Assembly (NCBI GenBank): GCA_021292105.1
Contig: CM037872.1
Coordinates: forward strand, 13,852,791-13,916,790
Length of the DNA: 64,000 bases
Direction of reading: 5' to 3'
Origin: Anadara kagoshimensis
Lineage: Eukaryota > Mollusca > Bivalvia > Arcoida > Arcidae
The notes under the pieces were generated by a model, which did no database searches, was not told the origin of the DNA, and saw only the letters and a list, made by a program, of their open reading frames with translations. Below, in pieces: positions 13,501 through 28,500 of this stretch (position 1 is its first letter; every line of letters begins with the position of its first letter). The translations under genes and the position numbers were made by a program.

Positions 13501-16500
13501 GGTCATTACTTATGTTACACAGACAATAACAAGACAGACAAGCCGTCTGGAGCGACTTGAGAGACAGCTCAATGATGCCAGGGAGAGAGAAGTTGATATC
13601 AGAGTCAAAGCTAGAGAACAGGCTGATCTCAGGTAATTTTGTTGAAGTAATCACTTTTTGTTCTGTTGAAAATGTAGCAGCATAAGGTTATTGACCTTGT
13701 GTTATAAAAGAGGATCCCAGTGACTGATTGGTCCTTCTCAGGTAATTTTGTTGAAGTAATCTCCCTGCTTTTTGTTATGCTGAAAATTGGGTATTGACTG
13801 TTGGCTTATAAAAGAATATCCCAGTGACTGATTGGCCTTAAGTACCTGCCTGCACATCAAAGTGCATCTCATTGTCTAGGTTATAATTCCCATCTGGGTA
13901 GATTCTAGTGTAAATGAGAAAGTTTGTCAGTTCACATGTAGAAGGTGGATGGTTTTCAGCAGTAGGCTAAGTGGATTTTATTGCGAGAAAAGTTTATTTG
14001 CTTAAACTTGATGGCTTTCATCACTTCTATGGGTTGACTTTTTCAACAAATTGAAATGAACTTTACAAATGGATGGAATATAGTTCTGATGATCCAATAA
14101 TTTATATAATAAATGTGATGTCAACATAGTGCCATTATTTCTGTTGTTGATCTTCTTTTTCTTTCCTGCATTATACATGTATCTGATCCCATTTGAGTAA
14201 TTTGAAAGAGCTTCAAAGAAGAGGGAATATACTGGATTATCTGTCCTTCCGTTTGTCTGTCCATTCAGCCATCCGTCTATCTGTCTGTCCGATACAAAGT
14301 TTTTGGAACAGTTTTCTTAGCAACTACTAGTCACAGTCACTCGAAATTTTAAATACCAGTTCATTATTAGATCACATACCTTAAATACTAATTTCAAGGC
14401 ATCCAGACATCTACTTCACTTTTTGTTTGTATTCTAATATGTGTAAAGAGTGGGGGTATACTAAGGGAGCAGTAGCTCACAGATTTCTTGTTGTGTCTGT
14501 TTTGCCCATCTCTCTCTTGTTTTTTTTTTGTTTTCCTTTTTCCCCCAATGGTTTCTCAACACATCTTATATGCATATCAGTTTGAATTTCAATATTTAAA
14601 ATGCAATGTTTTGTTTTTCAGGAGTAAGTTAGCAGATGAAAGGATGCAAGAAGTCAGAGAGCAAAACATTAAGCTACAGAGTGAACTCCAAGAGTCTAAA
14701 AAAGAGGTATCAACCCTAAAATCACAGGTTAATCTACAGAAGGACGACAAAGAGGAGATTACAAAGCTAAGGGGAGATAACCAACAGTCTAGTAACAAAG
14801 TATGTGAACTACAGAAAAAATTAGATGAAAAGATAGATGAAAGGTACGATTTGTTGAAACAGATAGATGAATTAAAGGAGAAGAGTGAGAAATATCAAAG
14901 GTCGGAGAAAAGTTTGAAGGAAAACTTACAACAAGTAGAGAAGAAATTAGAGGATTCTGAAACAAAGTCCAAAAATCTGGTCAGTGTTGAAAGGGAGAAC
15001 TTAAATTTGAAAAATCGAATAACCGATCTGGAAAAAGAAGTGGAGAAAGTCGAGAAATTTGAAAGTTTGCAGAAAGATAAAGATCTTTTACAAATCAAAA
15101 TTCAGAATTTAGAAAAAGACTTAAAAGAACAGAAAACAATTTCAGAAAACCGCTGGAATAAACTGGCTGATGCCGAGGATCTGAGACAAGAAAACAAGTT
15201 CCTAGAAAGTAGAATCAAAAGTCAACAGCAACATGCTGAACAGTTTGAAATCAGAATAAAAAATCTAGAGTCTGAATTAGCATTAGTAAGTCAGAAAGAC
15301 AACAAAATCAAAACACTATGTGAACAGATGGACAGTGTTAAGTTGGAAAAACGGTCAATGGAAGTCAAAATACGGGAATTACAGACAGAAGTCGATCAGA
15401 AACAGAAGCAGACAACTGATAATAGGAAAGATGTCAGTCATTTAGAAGAGAAATTACAAATGGTAAAATTTATTTATAAGAACTTTTTGAAAAAGAAATT
15501 TTTATTTTCTATTTAAATTGGCTGGAATTTAAAGATTTTGGGGGGAGACTAACTAATGCTGTAAACATTAATTTTAGCAGTGTGGTTTTCACAGTGATAC
15601 ACTAGCACTAATATACATCCCTTGACAAATTAAGTATGATCATAGTGCACAAGGTGATTTATGAAAATTTGCCTAATTTAAGTCCACATGAATTTACCTA
15701 AATTATAATTGGTGCTAAGATTTGTATACACTAAAACTTAAACTAATGTTTACAGTATTATATTGTCACTTTGGAATGAGTGATATTTTATTTTGAACCT
15801 TTAAATTCAGCAGTGTTGAGACATCTCATAGAATCTTTTAATTTTGTCATTTAACCAAGTTTACCCTTAACACAGCTACTGCATATAAAGACATTGGGAT
15901 ACATGGGATTGACTAAGCAAATGTAAATTCCTGAATCTTTTGAAGATTTCTAATTTCAAACTCTACAAAAATGTACTGGTATATACTTACTTTCAGTTTA
16001 CTGAAATTTTGACCATTATCCTTTGTAAATATTTGTTTATACAGTAAAACCTGTATATAAAGACTACCCAGGGACTTTTATAGACAGGTGATCAGTATAA
16101 AGTTATATAGAGGTTATATATGGTTTAAATATTAAACAAAAGGACCATAAAGAGTAGTCTTACTAAACAAGTTATTATATATAGATGTAGATGGTCGCTA
16201 CAACAGGTTTTACAGTATAGACAGTAGCCTTAGTATGCCTTTATTTATATGGAAATAGTCACTATATCAGGTTTTACTGTATGTAGAGGAGGTTGCTATA
16301 GCAGCAGATTTTATTGTATTTCAGGAAAGAGAAAAACATGATCAGACTATACTTGAACTTAGAAAAGAACTCCAGGATGCTAACTTAGCTTTAAGTGAAG
16401 CTAGGTCGCTGATATCAGCCAATCAGAGACAGGAGATCAGTCAGAGAGAAAGATACAATGCTGAAATCAGAGATCTTCAACTCCGACTTCACCGAGCAGA

Positions 16501-19500
16501 GGTAGGAATATCCAAAAATTAAACTCAAGATTTTAAATGTGAAATCGATATTTTCTTAAAAGTTGTCAAGTAAACTAGGTAGAGTGGAGTGGAGTTATAG
16601 TGTTTTATATTCCAGTCAAGATTTTTATATCAAAGCAGACAGTTATGGGATGGTGGAGAAAACCACAGTCCCTGTAGAAAATCTGAGCACAAAGGTCCCC
16701 AAAAATGTTTAAAATTGTATGGATAGTTTTATTTCTACAGTCAAATGAATCAGAGGGTCACATTTTATCACTGTTTTCTGAAACAAATCAGCATAGGCTA
16801 CATATAGTAACAGGAGAAGGGTTAAATTATAGAAAAACCTTATTGACATTATGAAGGTCATGTTGTAATTAGCTCAGTCTTCTTCACAATTCTTGACAAA
16901 AGCTAGGGCAAGTACTTGAATGTTATAATGCAGTTTGCTATATTCAAAAGCTTCACTTTTCATAATCTTAAAGGTTTATAATTCTAATGTAATCTTTATA
17001 AAATAATCAATTTTATAGGGTTCAGCAGCTAATGAAGAAGACTTAACTTTAATGAAATCACAAAACAACAAACTCAACAGACAGATTAAGGTGAGTACAT
17101 GCATATGGTTCTGTTTTTACTGGTTTAGATAAATTTTGTGTCAATATTTGTACAATGAATTATCATTGTTCTGGACAATAAATTTATACAAAGTCCAAGG
17201 AGCTTACAGAACAGACCTGTCAAAAGTCAAAAACACTGAGCTATTGAAAAATGCTTGATGTCAAGTGGCCGAGATATAGATAGCTCGTGGCCAAAAAGTT
17301 ACTTAAACAATACTAGTTTCTGATGAATATGAAACTAGTATACAAAATCTACACAATATCTTAATAGTATGCAGAATCATGAAGTCATGTGTACCAACGA
17401 TTGAAAAACTATTTTGAGGGTGTGTACGATCTATGCAATTTCACCTCATGGTCTTAGGAAGTAATTGACCATATATATTTGATTTAAATTCTTAATTGCA
17501 TTTACCATTTATCTTAAATCTATTCGGTTTAATATGTATGTGCAGCCATTCTGAACTCCAACAAAAATGTTGTACATAATTATAACAACAGGTGCTTTCA
17601 TTTATGGAGAAAATGTCCTGAGTTTGTTCACAAAATGTCGCAAAATCAGTTCTGATGATAGCAGAAAAACTGTCAAAACATATTGACTAAATAATTAAAG
17701 TAATATGTACCATAACTCTTCATTGTAGGGTTGAAAAGATTTTTTTAAAAATATATATCCAATTACTTTTTAGGAATTAGAGGACAAATTATTTAACATT
17801 CAGAAAGAGAAGAGTGCCAGTTTAATGGAACGTCAGATGTTAAAGGATACAATACTACAGAAAGAACATCAGTGTGAACTAGAAATACAGGTTATTTATT
17901 TATTTTACAATCAGAAGTTGGTTGGTTGGTGCTCCAGAAGTCATGTATATCAGTGATTTTGTTACATTTTTAAAAACTACCATCTGCCTTTTAAATTGGG
18001 AAAATTTCTGAATTACAGCAAACTGCATAATTAGATGCTTGCAATAACTTGGGATCCTCTTTGCAAAGATGTTAAATTGTCATTTTGTTAGTAAAGACAA
18101 CTAGATTCAAATTGCTAGGACATCACTGTTGTTTTGGGAATTTAGAGATCAAATTTGGACAATTTAGTAATTTTCCCCCAGGGGAAACTACCCTTATTCG
18201 GTAGTAATTTTAGATAAACAAAATCACTGTATATATACATGTAGCTCTAACTAACAGCACTTTTGTTCTAAACAATTCACAATTACTAAATTACTTTTTA
18301 AATTTTGATATTTTAGTTTAGAAAATAAACTGTTTTCATGTCTCATTGGACCTTTGATTTTGTTGTTAGATGAGAAAATACTAACCTCAACATGCTCAGT
18401 ACAATGTCGAAAAATTTATTCCTTTAGGTCACATGGAAAGATTGGATGTGGCATTTGATTCTATTTCTAAACACAACCATTTATGGTTTACGGAGGTCAA
18501 ATTAAAACTTACAACAACAAAAAAAAAATAATCAAGGTTGAGTTATTCAACATATTTATTGAATTTCAGTTGAAAATTTTGGACATAAAACAGAAAAAAC
18601 TACAAAATGCAAGATGTCTTAAAAAAAATAACCTCATATAAGCCAAAATAGCCCTGAAACTGGGAATTACTGACTCCATCTTTGAGCAGGTACTTGTTAT
18701 CCTTATAGCAAGACCTGTATACATGGTATACATAGGCTACCCATGGGGGGGGACCTAAAAATATGGCTTATAAAGACAGGTGGTCTTCTTTGGCTTATAA
18801 AGACAGGTTGTCTTCTTTGGCTTATTAAGATATAGAAATTCTCTTTAATTTAAATATGAAGCAAATGGGCCTTAAAACATAGGTCTTTATGGAAAAGTGG
18901 TTTAATGTAAAGATGGATGCTATAGTGGTCTTTACAGTAGACAGGTGGTCTGTATATAGAGATAGATGCTTTAGTTGCTTTTACCATGTTATTTTATTCT
19001 ATTATTCCTCTATTAATTGTAGAAAGTAGAAAAACTTCAAGGTATCTGTGAGGAGTTGGAAACTCAACTGAGAGATTTAGAAGCTCTCACAGATGAACAA
19101 GATAAACGGCAGGAAGAATGGAACAATATCAGGTATGTAATTTGTTACTTTGCTCAGCCTGTTTCAATCGGATTTTAGTTGTAAGCGTCCTCTGTAGTGG
19201 TCATAGGTGGCTTACTATTTTTGGAACTCTACAGAGGTATCTATAGTGTGCACTGAAACACAGAACCTCGGTTTTGAGTGTCATCCGAAAGATGTACTAC
19301 TGGTACAGCTCTAGTATGGGCAGGAGATGAAAATCATCTCAAAAAATTTCCAAGTCAAGAGTGATGTTCAAACCCACAATCCTTGACTACGAACGCCATT
19401 AACAGTACCACTCGGCCATGTCTGCCATGTCCGTTATGGTACATTTAAGGTTAAATCTTGTTAACTCAAACTCTATGGAGGAGCCTATATAGGTGGACAG

Positions 19501-22500
19501 ATGCTCTAAAACATACTCATACTGATCACAGCACCTTAGCTACCTAGGTTTTAATCCAAATAGGGACAAATCTTGCCCTGAAGAAAAATGTGTTAGTTTG
19601 CTTGCCGAAGGTTGGCAATTTTCTCCAAGGTCTCCAGTTTCATTCACAATGCCAGACCTGACCATCTTAATATTAATGAAAGAATCTTGACTGGGGTATT
19701 AAAAACTATACTTCACTCCATTTGTTATCTTGCTATGGGAAAATGAAAATAGTTTAACCTATCTGAAAATTGGGTTCTATAATCATCCCACATTTCCACT
19801 ATGTGAGCATATAGAAAAAAATATCCACACTAAGTTTTGACATACCCTTACACCTCGAGTTCTAATGGTAAAGGTAATTTAAGTGTCAAAGAATTATGTA
19901 TGAGTGTGCAATAATTTTTTGATGTTTGATTAACTATTATTTTTTGTTCTTTAAAGGGAAACATATGAACAGGCTGTATGTGAAAGAGAAAATGAACTAG
20001 AAGGAACCAGTAACCAGCTACAGGCATTACAACAGGCCAGGTACTTATATATGTGTACATTGACAATAAACACATCATAACCTGGTTGTTCAAGGTTCTG
20101 TTACCAAATTTATGTGCATAAGTCAAAGGTCATGGTCAGGAGGTCAATGGAGGGGGGTATTTGGCTCTCGAGAGACAGTTCTAGTTTTCTTTGACTTTAT
20201 ACTGTTTTTTCATATATAAATTTCATAAATTATATATTATGTCAATCAAACATTACCCCAGTTTTCTCAAGGCTGACAAGGATGACCCCACTAACTACAT
20301 TTCTCGATTGACAACTGTTTCTGTTCAGTAAATACTTGTCATGTATTTTCCATTGTAAGGTTAAACTTTTGCTATGTTTACATTGTAGACAATCTGCGAG
20401 TGACAAAGTACAGGATATGAAGAGACAGATGATGTCATCTAAAGCTGCTCATAAAGCTGAAGTAGAAGCCCTAAATCATCAGTTATGGGAGGTCAAAAGG
20501 TCAACTCAGAAATACGACTCACAGGTTTGCACTAATAGTAATCATGTGATTCTTTAAAGTATTCTTTGTTTTTGAAAATTTTGTTGCTTTTCGAGTTGAA
20601 CTGTCTGTAGTTGAAGGAAAACAGATAACAGACTCAGTTGTTTAAAACTTGATAAGTTTAATCAATTAATTAAGTCAAAATTTGTTTCTTGTACATACGA
20701 TCAATTTTAATATTGAAAGATCACAACTTCATAAAATACTATGAAACTGTAACACATTGTTTTAGAATTATCAATGTAAAAATGATATATTGATTTTTAC
20801 ATGTATGTACATGTTTTGAAAGGGTTTTTTTGCAAACACATATTTTTTTTTGTATTTGTTACAAAATTGGATTCCAACGCGAGTGCTTCAGTTATGGTTA
20901 TATAAGAGACAATGTCTCAGAATGATATCAGTATAATTGCTATGATACCATTTAAATATCAGTTGTAGAGATGAATATACATGTAGTTTTATAAACCATC
21001 TTCTGAACTTGAAAATTAATTTTTTTTAAAAACTTAATACATGTACTTTAATTTTCCTTACAACCAGATAAATGATCTTAAAGAGAAGAATTCTAAATTA
21101 CAAATGATAGCTGAAAAACAAACAGTAACCATAGAAACAGATGTTGAAGATAAGAGGAAATTGAAAGAAGAGGTATTTGATTTATTTGATTTATGCGTAA
21201 CCAATATAGAGCTGAAACGAATACCAAATTTAGGATTCGAATATTTGTGGGCTGTTATTCGAATCCTATTCGAATATTCGGCAACAAAGAGAAAATTTGC
21301 ATCTTTTCTGAAACACAGCTATGTATCAGCATTTTTTGGATGGAAATGATGTGGAATGCATGAAACAGATGAAAAAATTACCTTATTATTTATTCCTTAT
21401 TCATAGGAAGGCTGTATGACGATGATAAAATCATGATCTCTTTAATATTCTTCTAAATAAACCCAGATTTAATGATTAAGGCAATATAAGGAGTAAAACA
21501 TGTGACAGCCATATTTTACGTTAACCTGATAAATATTCGTTACCGACTCTGCTACCTTGAATAACATGTTTAATGAATTTAAAGAGACATAATCATGATA
21601 TGATGTAATGACAGGAAGTAAACAGGATATGTCAGATTGTGGAGTCTTTCCGGACTTTCTGGTGACTGTTTGGATTAATAAAAGTTTCTTATTAATAAAA
21701 ATGAAGAAAGAAAGGAAGCATCTGAAAGTAGGTTTTTGCTGTGTCACATATTTATACTTCCAGACGAAATATAAGTTGAATTCAGAATTATTTTTTACCC
21801 ACATGTTTTCCTATAGGAACGAATATTCGTATACCAATTTAGCATTCGAATACCACCAAAAATCTATTTGTAATCGAATATTCGAACATTCGTTTCAGCT
21901 CTAAACCAATATACCAAGTGTATATATTCCGTATATTATGATATATTTACCTGTATGGTAGACATTTTCATGTGGGTAAAACATTAGTGGTAATTTCTTT
22001 AGCACGAAATAAACGAAAATTTTACCCATGCAAAATTTTCCCCCTTTACAGTATTTCAAGAATCAAGGTTTTACTGTAATAGAGTATTATCAACTTTGAG
22101 GTGTCTGATATATACAGGGACCTCGGTAGTATATGTATATAAGGATCCTTAATAGCCAAGTGGTCTAATGTGCCGGCTTTTGAATCACAGTGCCTGTCAT
22201 CACTTACATTGAAATCTCACTCTGGCAGATCCTAATGTGAGCAAGTTTGTCAGTCTTGCTGAAGGTCTGGTTATCTCCATCGTCCCAGAACTGATTACCT
22301 CAATATAAATAAGTAAATCTTGACTCCATTTGTACTTTATATTCTACAAATTATGTTATATATTTTTATATAAAAAATTTATTTCAATTTATGATTTATG
22401 TGTTCATATGTTCAGATCTCTACCATCATAACAGAAAATCAGGATCTTCGCTCGAAAAATCTAAAACTGACAAAGAACTTGGAGGAAGTGATGGATAAAT

Positions 22501-25500
22501 TTGAGCTGATCTTTGGAGAGAAAGTGGACTTAGAAAACTTTGCTGAGGCCTTACAGGTATATTACAATGTATCACAGCTTATGTATAATATCAACCACAC
22601 CGAGCGAAATAAAGGGGTATTTATGGCATTTGTGACATGGGATTTTAAAGAATTATTTTTTAGTTTTTGTGTGTAAAATTGGTTTGGAATTTTTAAATCT
22701 AAAAATGATCAAGAATATTTAGTTAAGGTTAAAACAAACAAACAAAACGAAAAAAGTTTTGTATATATATTTTAAACTGATGCACTGTTGTTTTATAATT
22801 CCATATAAGAGAAAAAATATTTTTCTTGGAATATGTTATGAAATAATAGGAGGGGGAAAAACACATTTTCCAAGAAAAAATACCAAAAAACCAAAGCCAT
22901 AAAACCTATATTTTGCTTAGTGTGTGTTATTTGGTGTGCAAACTATTTTAATTGGAGCAGGCTAGCTGGGGCTTTTGGTACTGTTTGCTTTTTTTATTGC
23001 TTACATGTAATATATTCGTAGAATTAATTCAGGTTTTATACACCTTAATTACACAGTATAGTTTTGGGTTTTTGTCTACTACTAAATTCATATAATCAAG
23101 ATAATGTAACATTTATAATGACAATTACCTTGTACATTAAAGGGATAAAAATATTTTTACTAATACCTCAAGTACAGTTAAATCTGTCGTAACTGACCTT
23201 CCTAGGGAGTCTAAGAAAAAGGCCACATAGGACAGGGAGTCACTTTATAGAGGTGGCTCTATGGCAGGTTTGACTATTTGAAAAACTTGATAATTTAGAA
23301 GAAAAAAGAAATTTAACCTATGCAGACAAAAACTTTTCATCAGTCTGTTTGTCCATTACAGTTCATGTTCCCTTTATTACTTAAACATCTATAAATGGAT
23401 TTTGATCAAACTTTGAACAACATGGGATGGTGTTTCACATACCAATGCAGGTGTGTAGGTCAAAGGTCAAGGCCAGGAGGTTAAAAATAAAGTTTAGGGG
23501 TATAAAGAATTGCCCTCTCCACCATTATCATGTTTGCTCCATACTTTCTTGGATAGATTTTAAGCAAACTTGACAAAAATGCATACTCACATCAGAAGAT
23601 ATGTTGTGTACTAAATTAGGGTTGTTCAAGACCAAATATTAGATTTAGTTGTAATATTGGGGACTGGGGGTTATTTGTTCCTCAAGAGGCTGCTCTAGTT
23701 TGTACAGTAGTAAGGTTAAAGGACAGGGTGTGGATTTCAAGCCAGTTCTTGAGTTTGTGGACTTGTAATATTTTGTAAATTTCTTATATGCTCAATGAAA
23801 ATATTTTGTAAATTTCTTATATGCTCAATGAAAAACCATAGAAATTTTAGATTTAGTACCATTAGATTTTGGCCTCTTTATATACGGGTAGCGTGGCCTT
23901 ATGTCCCACCAGGGATGAAGAGGATAGAGGAGGATATACGGGTAGCCCAGGATTTGTTGGCTAACATTTCTTTTATAACAAATTGTAGTGAACAATATTT
24001 TACGTACCATAACTGACATAATCACAAGCAGTATTTCAGAACTTCAATTTTTCCCAATTTTAAAGTTAAAAAAGCAACAAAATCCCTGAATATTATTTAT
24101 ATATCAACTGCCCTGAAGGAACCAAGGAGATATTGGTGTTGTTGGTACATTCACCATCCACATAAAGTAATTTCCCATTATCCATTATTCAGCTAAGGTA
24201 GAAAAACAAGATGTGATACATCAACACAGGTAATTCTCGTTGTACTTTTTCTGGAGAGAAAAAAAAATCTAAAAATAATTCCTATTATTTTGGAGATTTG
24301 GAGAGAAATTTTCTTTTTCAAGGGACTTCATTTTCTGGAAAAGTACAAGTTTGAGAGCACCATAGGTCAACAGATGAAGTTAATCGATTATTTACAACAG
24401 TTGTACGCAGAGAATAACGATAAAAAGAAAAAGGTAAGGTGAAATTGATAATGATCACGGTAGAATGGAGCTTGTTAGTCACAAGTTAGTAAAAGCTTAG
24501 CGTAATTTAGGATTTGGTGGTATTTTAAATTATGAATTGAAATATTTTTTATTCATTTGTCACCAAGAAGCAAGGTGGGTTCACATTCTAATCTTTTAAA
24601 GGTCTTGATATTATTTATAAACTTTTCTTTCCTTTTTAATATAGTTCTAAGTTTAATCCAGTTAAACCACTATTAGTGTTATTCCTGTTGCTTTATGTGT
24701 AGTTGCGTCTTAGTGCATGCATGTAATACATTATATATTTATATATATATATATATTTATATATAGCAATTAATTACTATGATATTAACGTTATTTCATT
24801 TAATGAGAAAAATAATTGCTGTATATTGAATGTAAATATTTGTTATTAATACTTTTTAACATCCATCTTGTTGATTGTTATAACAAGTCTTAGTGTTTGT
24901 AGTCATTTCTTAATCAAGATTTTCCTTAATTTACTGTAAATCTGACACATAATAATTTTGTTACTGTTTAAGATATTCAAGAATTTAAGTTTAATTGTGA
25001 ATTGTAATGAAATGAGAATAAAATTTGAATATAAATTTATATTAGTATACCACATTTGAACATATAAGTTTGTACATTTAACTAATGGCTTCTCAATTAT
25101 TTTTTAAAAATGATGTAAAGTTTTAAGCAATTTCCACAATATTTACAATTTTTAAATTGTTTACAATAAAATGTGAGATAATCATGGTTCAGGTCAATAA
25201 ACTTATTAATTGAACTGTAAGTAAGCCCGGCCCACTTGATCTATGACATTATGGGTTAAAGATGACACATACCAAACCAGTTATTGATAAATATCTTCAG
25301 TTGCTTGCAAAAGGTTTATTGTTAGGCCCCACTAACTACAGTTTTAGATTGAACACTGAGTATATCTTAGAGCAGATAAATGCCATTTGAAATGAAATTA
25401 AAATTAAACTGCTAATATAAACAAACTTGTTTGTTTTCTTTTTCTAAGGGAGGTAAGAAGTTTGGCAGTATTAAACAAAAAGACAAGAACAATACAAGTC

Positions 25501-28500
25501 CAAAACTGATGCTGCAGATGACAGGTGACCTACAGGCTACGTTAGACCTAGAACGGAAACGAAATGCCAAACTGAACGAACAGAATGAAAAACTACGCCA
25601 AGAAAACTTCTCTTTAACAAATGAATGTATGTAGTTTATCTATTTTATTTATTTATTTACAAAATGTATTTATTTATTTTTTTTTTTTTTTCCTGTCATT
25701 TTTGAAGTGTCGGTCACTTAATGTTAGCCAGCCTGTGTTTTATTTATTTATTTATTTATATTTTTATTTTAAAAGTGTTCCTGTTATTTTTATTGTGTTG
25801 GTCATTTAATGTTACTCAGGCTGTCACAGAACTGAATTTTAGTTTAAGAGGATACTGTTAAGTATTACAGACAGCAAACTAACAACCTATTATTACATCC
25901 AGTTCAAACTTATTAATGTTGTCTAAAATAATTAATGCATTGTATAACAAGTCTAATATATTGATGAAAAAATACAGTAAAACCTCATTATAATGCCCGT
26001 TGACAAATTAGCTACCTCGTTATTGCCACACATTTTAGAAGTACCAAAATCCATTTTTTAATGCTGTTCAATTTAAGCCTCCCTACATTTATTGCCAAAA
26101 ACCCTTTGTACAGGGGTTCAAAATTATGTTTTGTATGGTAGGTCTAGGACCCTTTGCCTTTATTTTTGATTGGTCCCACATTAACTTTCAAAAGTTGCAT
26201 ATATTATCAATGAAAAGTCCATTTGCAAGATAATGTTGTTACACAAAATAAAGTGCATAGCACAAGATTGTTGTTGTTTATATTCAGAGGAAAAATAATC
26301 TGAAAATAGATCCGGGTAAAAATGGCAGGTCTATCAACTTTTACAGTTTAAATAGCAAAGGTTCAAATGTAAATCAAAAGGTCCATGACCTCTGACCTAG
26401 GGAATTTTGAACCTCTGTTTGTAATGCCAAATTTTGACTAAACAAATGTTGGAAATGAAATTGAATGAATTGAGGTTTTACTTTAATTAAACCTGATGCA
26501 ATCTTGAAACATGTTTCCTTTCAGTGTTGGATTTGAAAGGGCCATTGAAGGATAAAGTAAATGGTACATTAACTCCGGATGTACAGGCAGCCATGTCCAC
26601 TCTAGTCCGATCTCCGTCCAGTCAGGCCAAATCAGCTTTACTGTTAACACCAAGTTGTAAAAGAACCTCAAGTATCATGAGCAACCCTCAGCCAACACCA
26701 CAAAGAATGCACCATAATATACCACACAGATTTGTTACTGGACTCAATACACAAGCCACTAAATGTGCTGTTTGTTTGGGTAGTGTTGCCTTTGTCAAGC
26801 AGGCATCAAAATGTCAAGGTAATTATTAAATTGCATGCTTACTGTAGTGCTGTTATTATATATTGTCATTGCAATTATTGTCACCGAGGATTTGCCGATG
26901 GTGATATCGCGGAACAGAGCTTACATCACAATATTGCGGAACCCTATTACTCTAAAAAAAATCATTGCATCATGTGTGTATGGATCATGATTGAGCATAT
27001 TAAACATGTGATTTTGTCGTGAACTACAAACAAATCACTGCTGATGGGTGATGTAATAAATATACAATGTATCAATGCATCAATTCATACCTTGTTCAAT
27101 GTATATAAATGTATTAGCTAACCACAAAAAAAGCAAAAAGCCAAGCACATCTTTTGAGCATATTCATCTGAAAATATCATGATGATATTGTCAAAAGTTT
27201 GGTGATATTGTGATGCCTTTTTATTTCACGATTACAGCTCTAGCTTATTGTCTAGGGAATGTTGCTTTTTTCAAGCAGGATCCAAATTGTGTGCTTTTAG
27301 TAATATATATGTTAAGATACATGAATCATTTTGGTTTTTCTTTGTAGAATGTAAGATGGTTTGTCATCCAAAGTGTACCTCCTCAGTAAAAGCCACATGT
27401 GGTCTACCAACAGAATACATCCAACATTTCACAGGAATTATGAACAAAATTCATCAACGAGCTAAGAATGGCAACAAATATTCACCCATGTATGATACCA
27501 AACTTATCAGAATGGAAGGCTGGCTTAAAGTTCCCAGGTAAATATACATGTGTATAGTGATTTTAATTAGAGACTACAGAAAGGAATTATAAAAAGATCT
27601 CCATGTACATTAAAGTACAGTAGATAATTGTACTTGCAGTAATAATATAAGTTATACAGGTTTTTGGTAGGTTGCACAGCCACATGTACCCTGTCAAAGA
27701 TGTGACTTGGCGCACATGTTCCCTGTCAAATATGTGTCTCGGGGTACATGTATCCTGTCAAAGTCTCAAAAGATGTGGCTCGGAGTTCATGAATCTTTGA
27801 CAGGGTAATGGGACTGTACTGCATACAATTTTATGTACTCCAGGTTGTTAACCAATCAGTAAATAAGAACATTCTTTGAAGGGTGACAATTAATAATACA
27901 TATAATAATAATAATAATAATCAGTGATTTTGTTAGCTTAAAATTACTACCGGATAAAGGTAGTTTCTCCTGGGGAAAAATACCTACAATTTCCCAATTT
28001 TACCACTAAAATTTCCCAAAAACAAGTGATATACATGTACATGTACTAGCAAATAAATCTAGTTATCCTTACCCACAAAATGTTAGTTATTGTAACAATA
28101 TGAAATCTCTTCAATGAGGATCCATAGCTATTGCAATCATGTCACAATGCAGTTTGCTGTATTTCAAAATTTCAAATTTTCCCAATTTAAAAGGCAGAAG
28201 GTATTTTTCAAAAACATGTAACAAAATCTCTGATAAAAAATAATAATGATGATGATAAAAAAAACCTTGTAGACTACTTGAAGTCTTTAGATTTACATAT
28301 TTTAAGTCTTTTTATCATTATATTATATTTTTTTCTTTTTAAGGAGTGGAAAACTAGGTTGGGAAAGAAGATGGGGAGTTTTGGAGAACAACATACTTAT
28401 GTTATACATGGACGACAGTGATGCCAATCCTGTCGATACGTTTGACTTAAAACCAGCGGAGACTGATGTTACCATACATAGCTCTATAAGTACAGCAGAA

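Noticed and set aside
26883..27022. Frame downstream of exon 25 as retained coding sequence
   Set aside because: It lies inside the hAT-type MITE and does not continue the C1 domain.
27248..27541. Alternative first exon starting at ATG 27248 and running into exon 26
   Set aside because: The frame is open into exon 26, but the sequence before the acceptor at 27347 is intron plus a decayed copy of exon 25 in a different frame.
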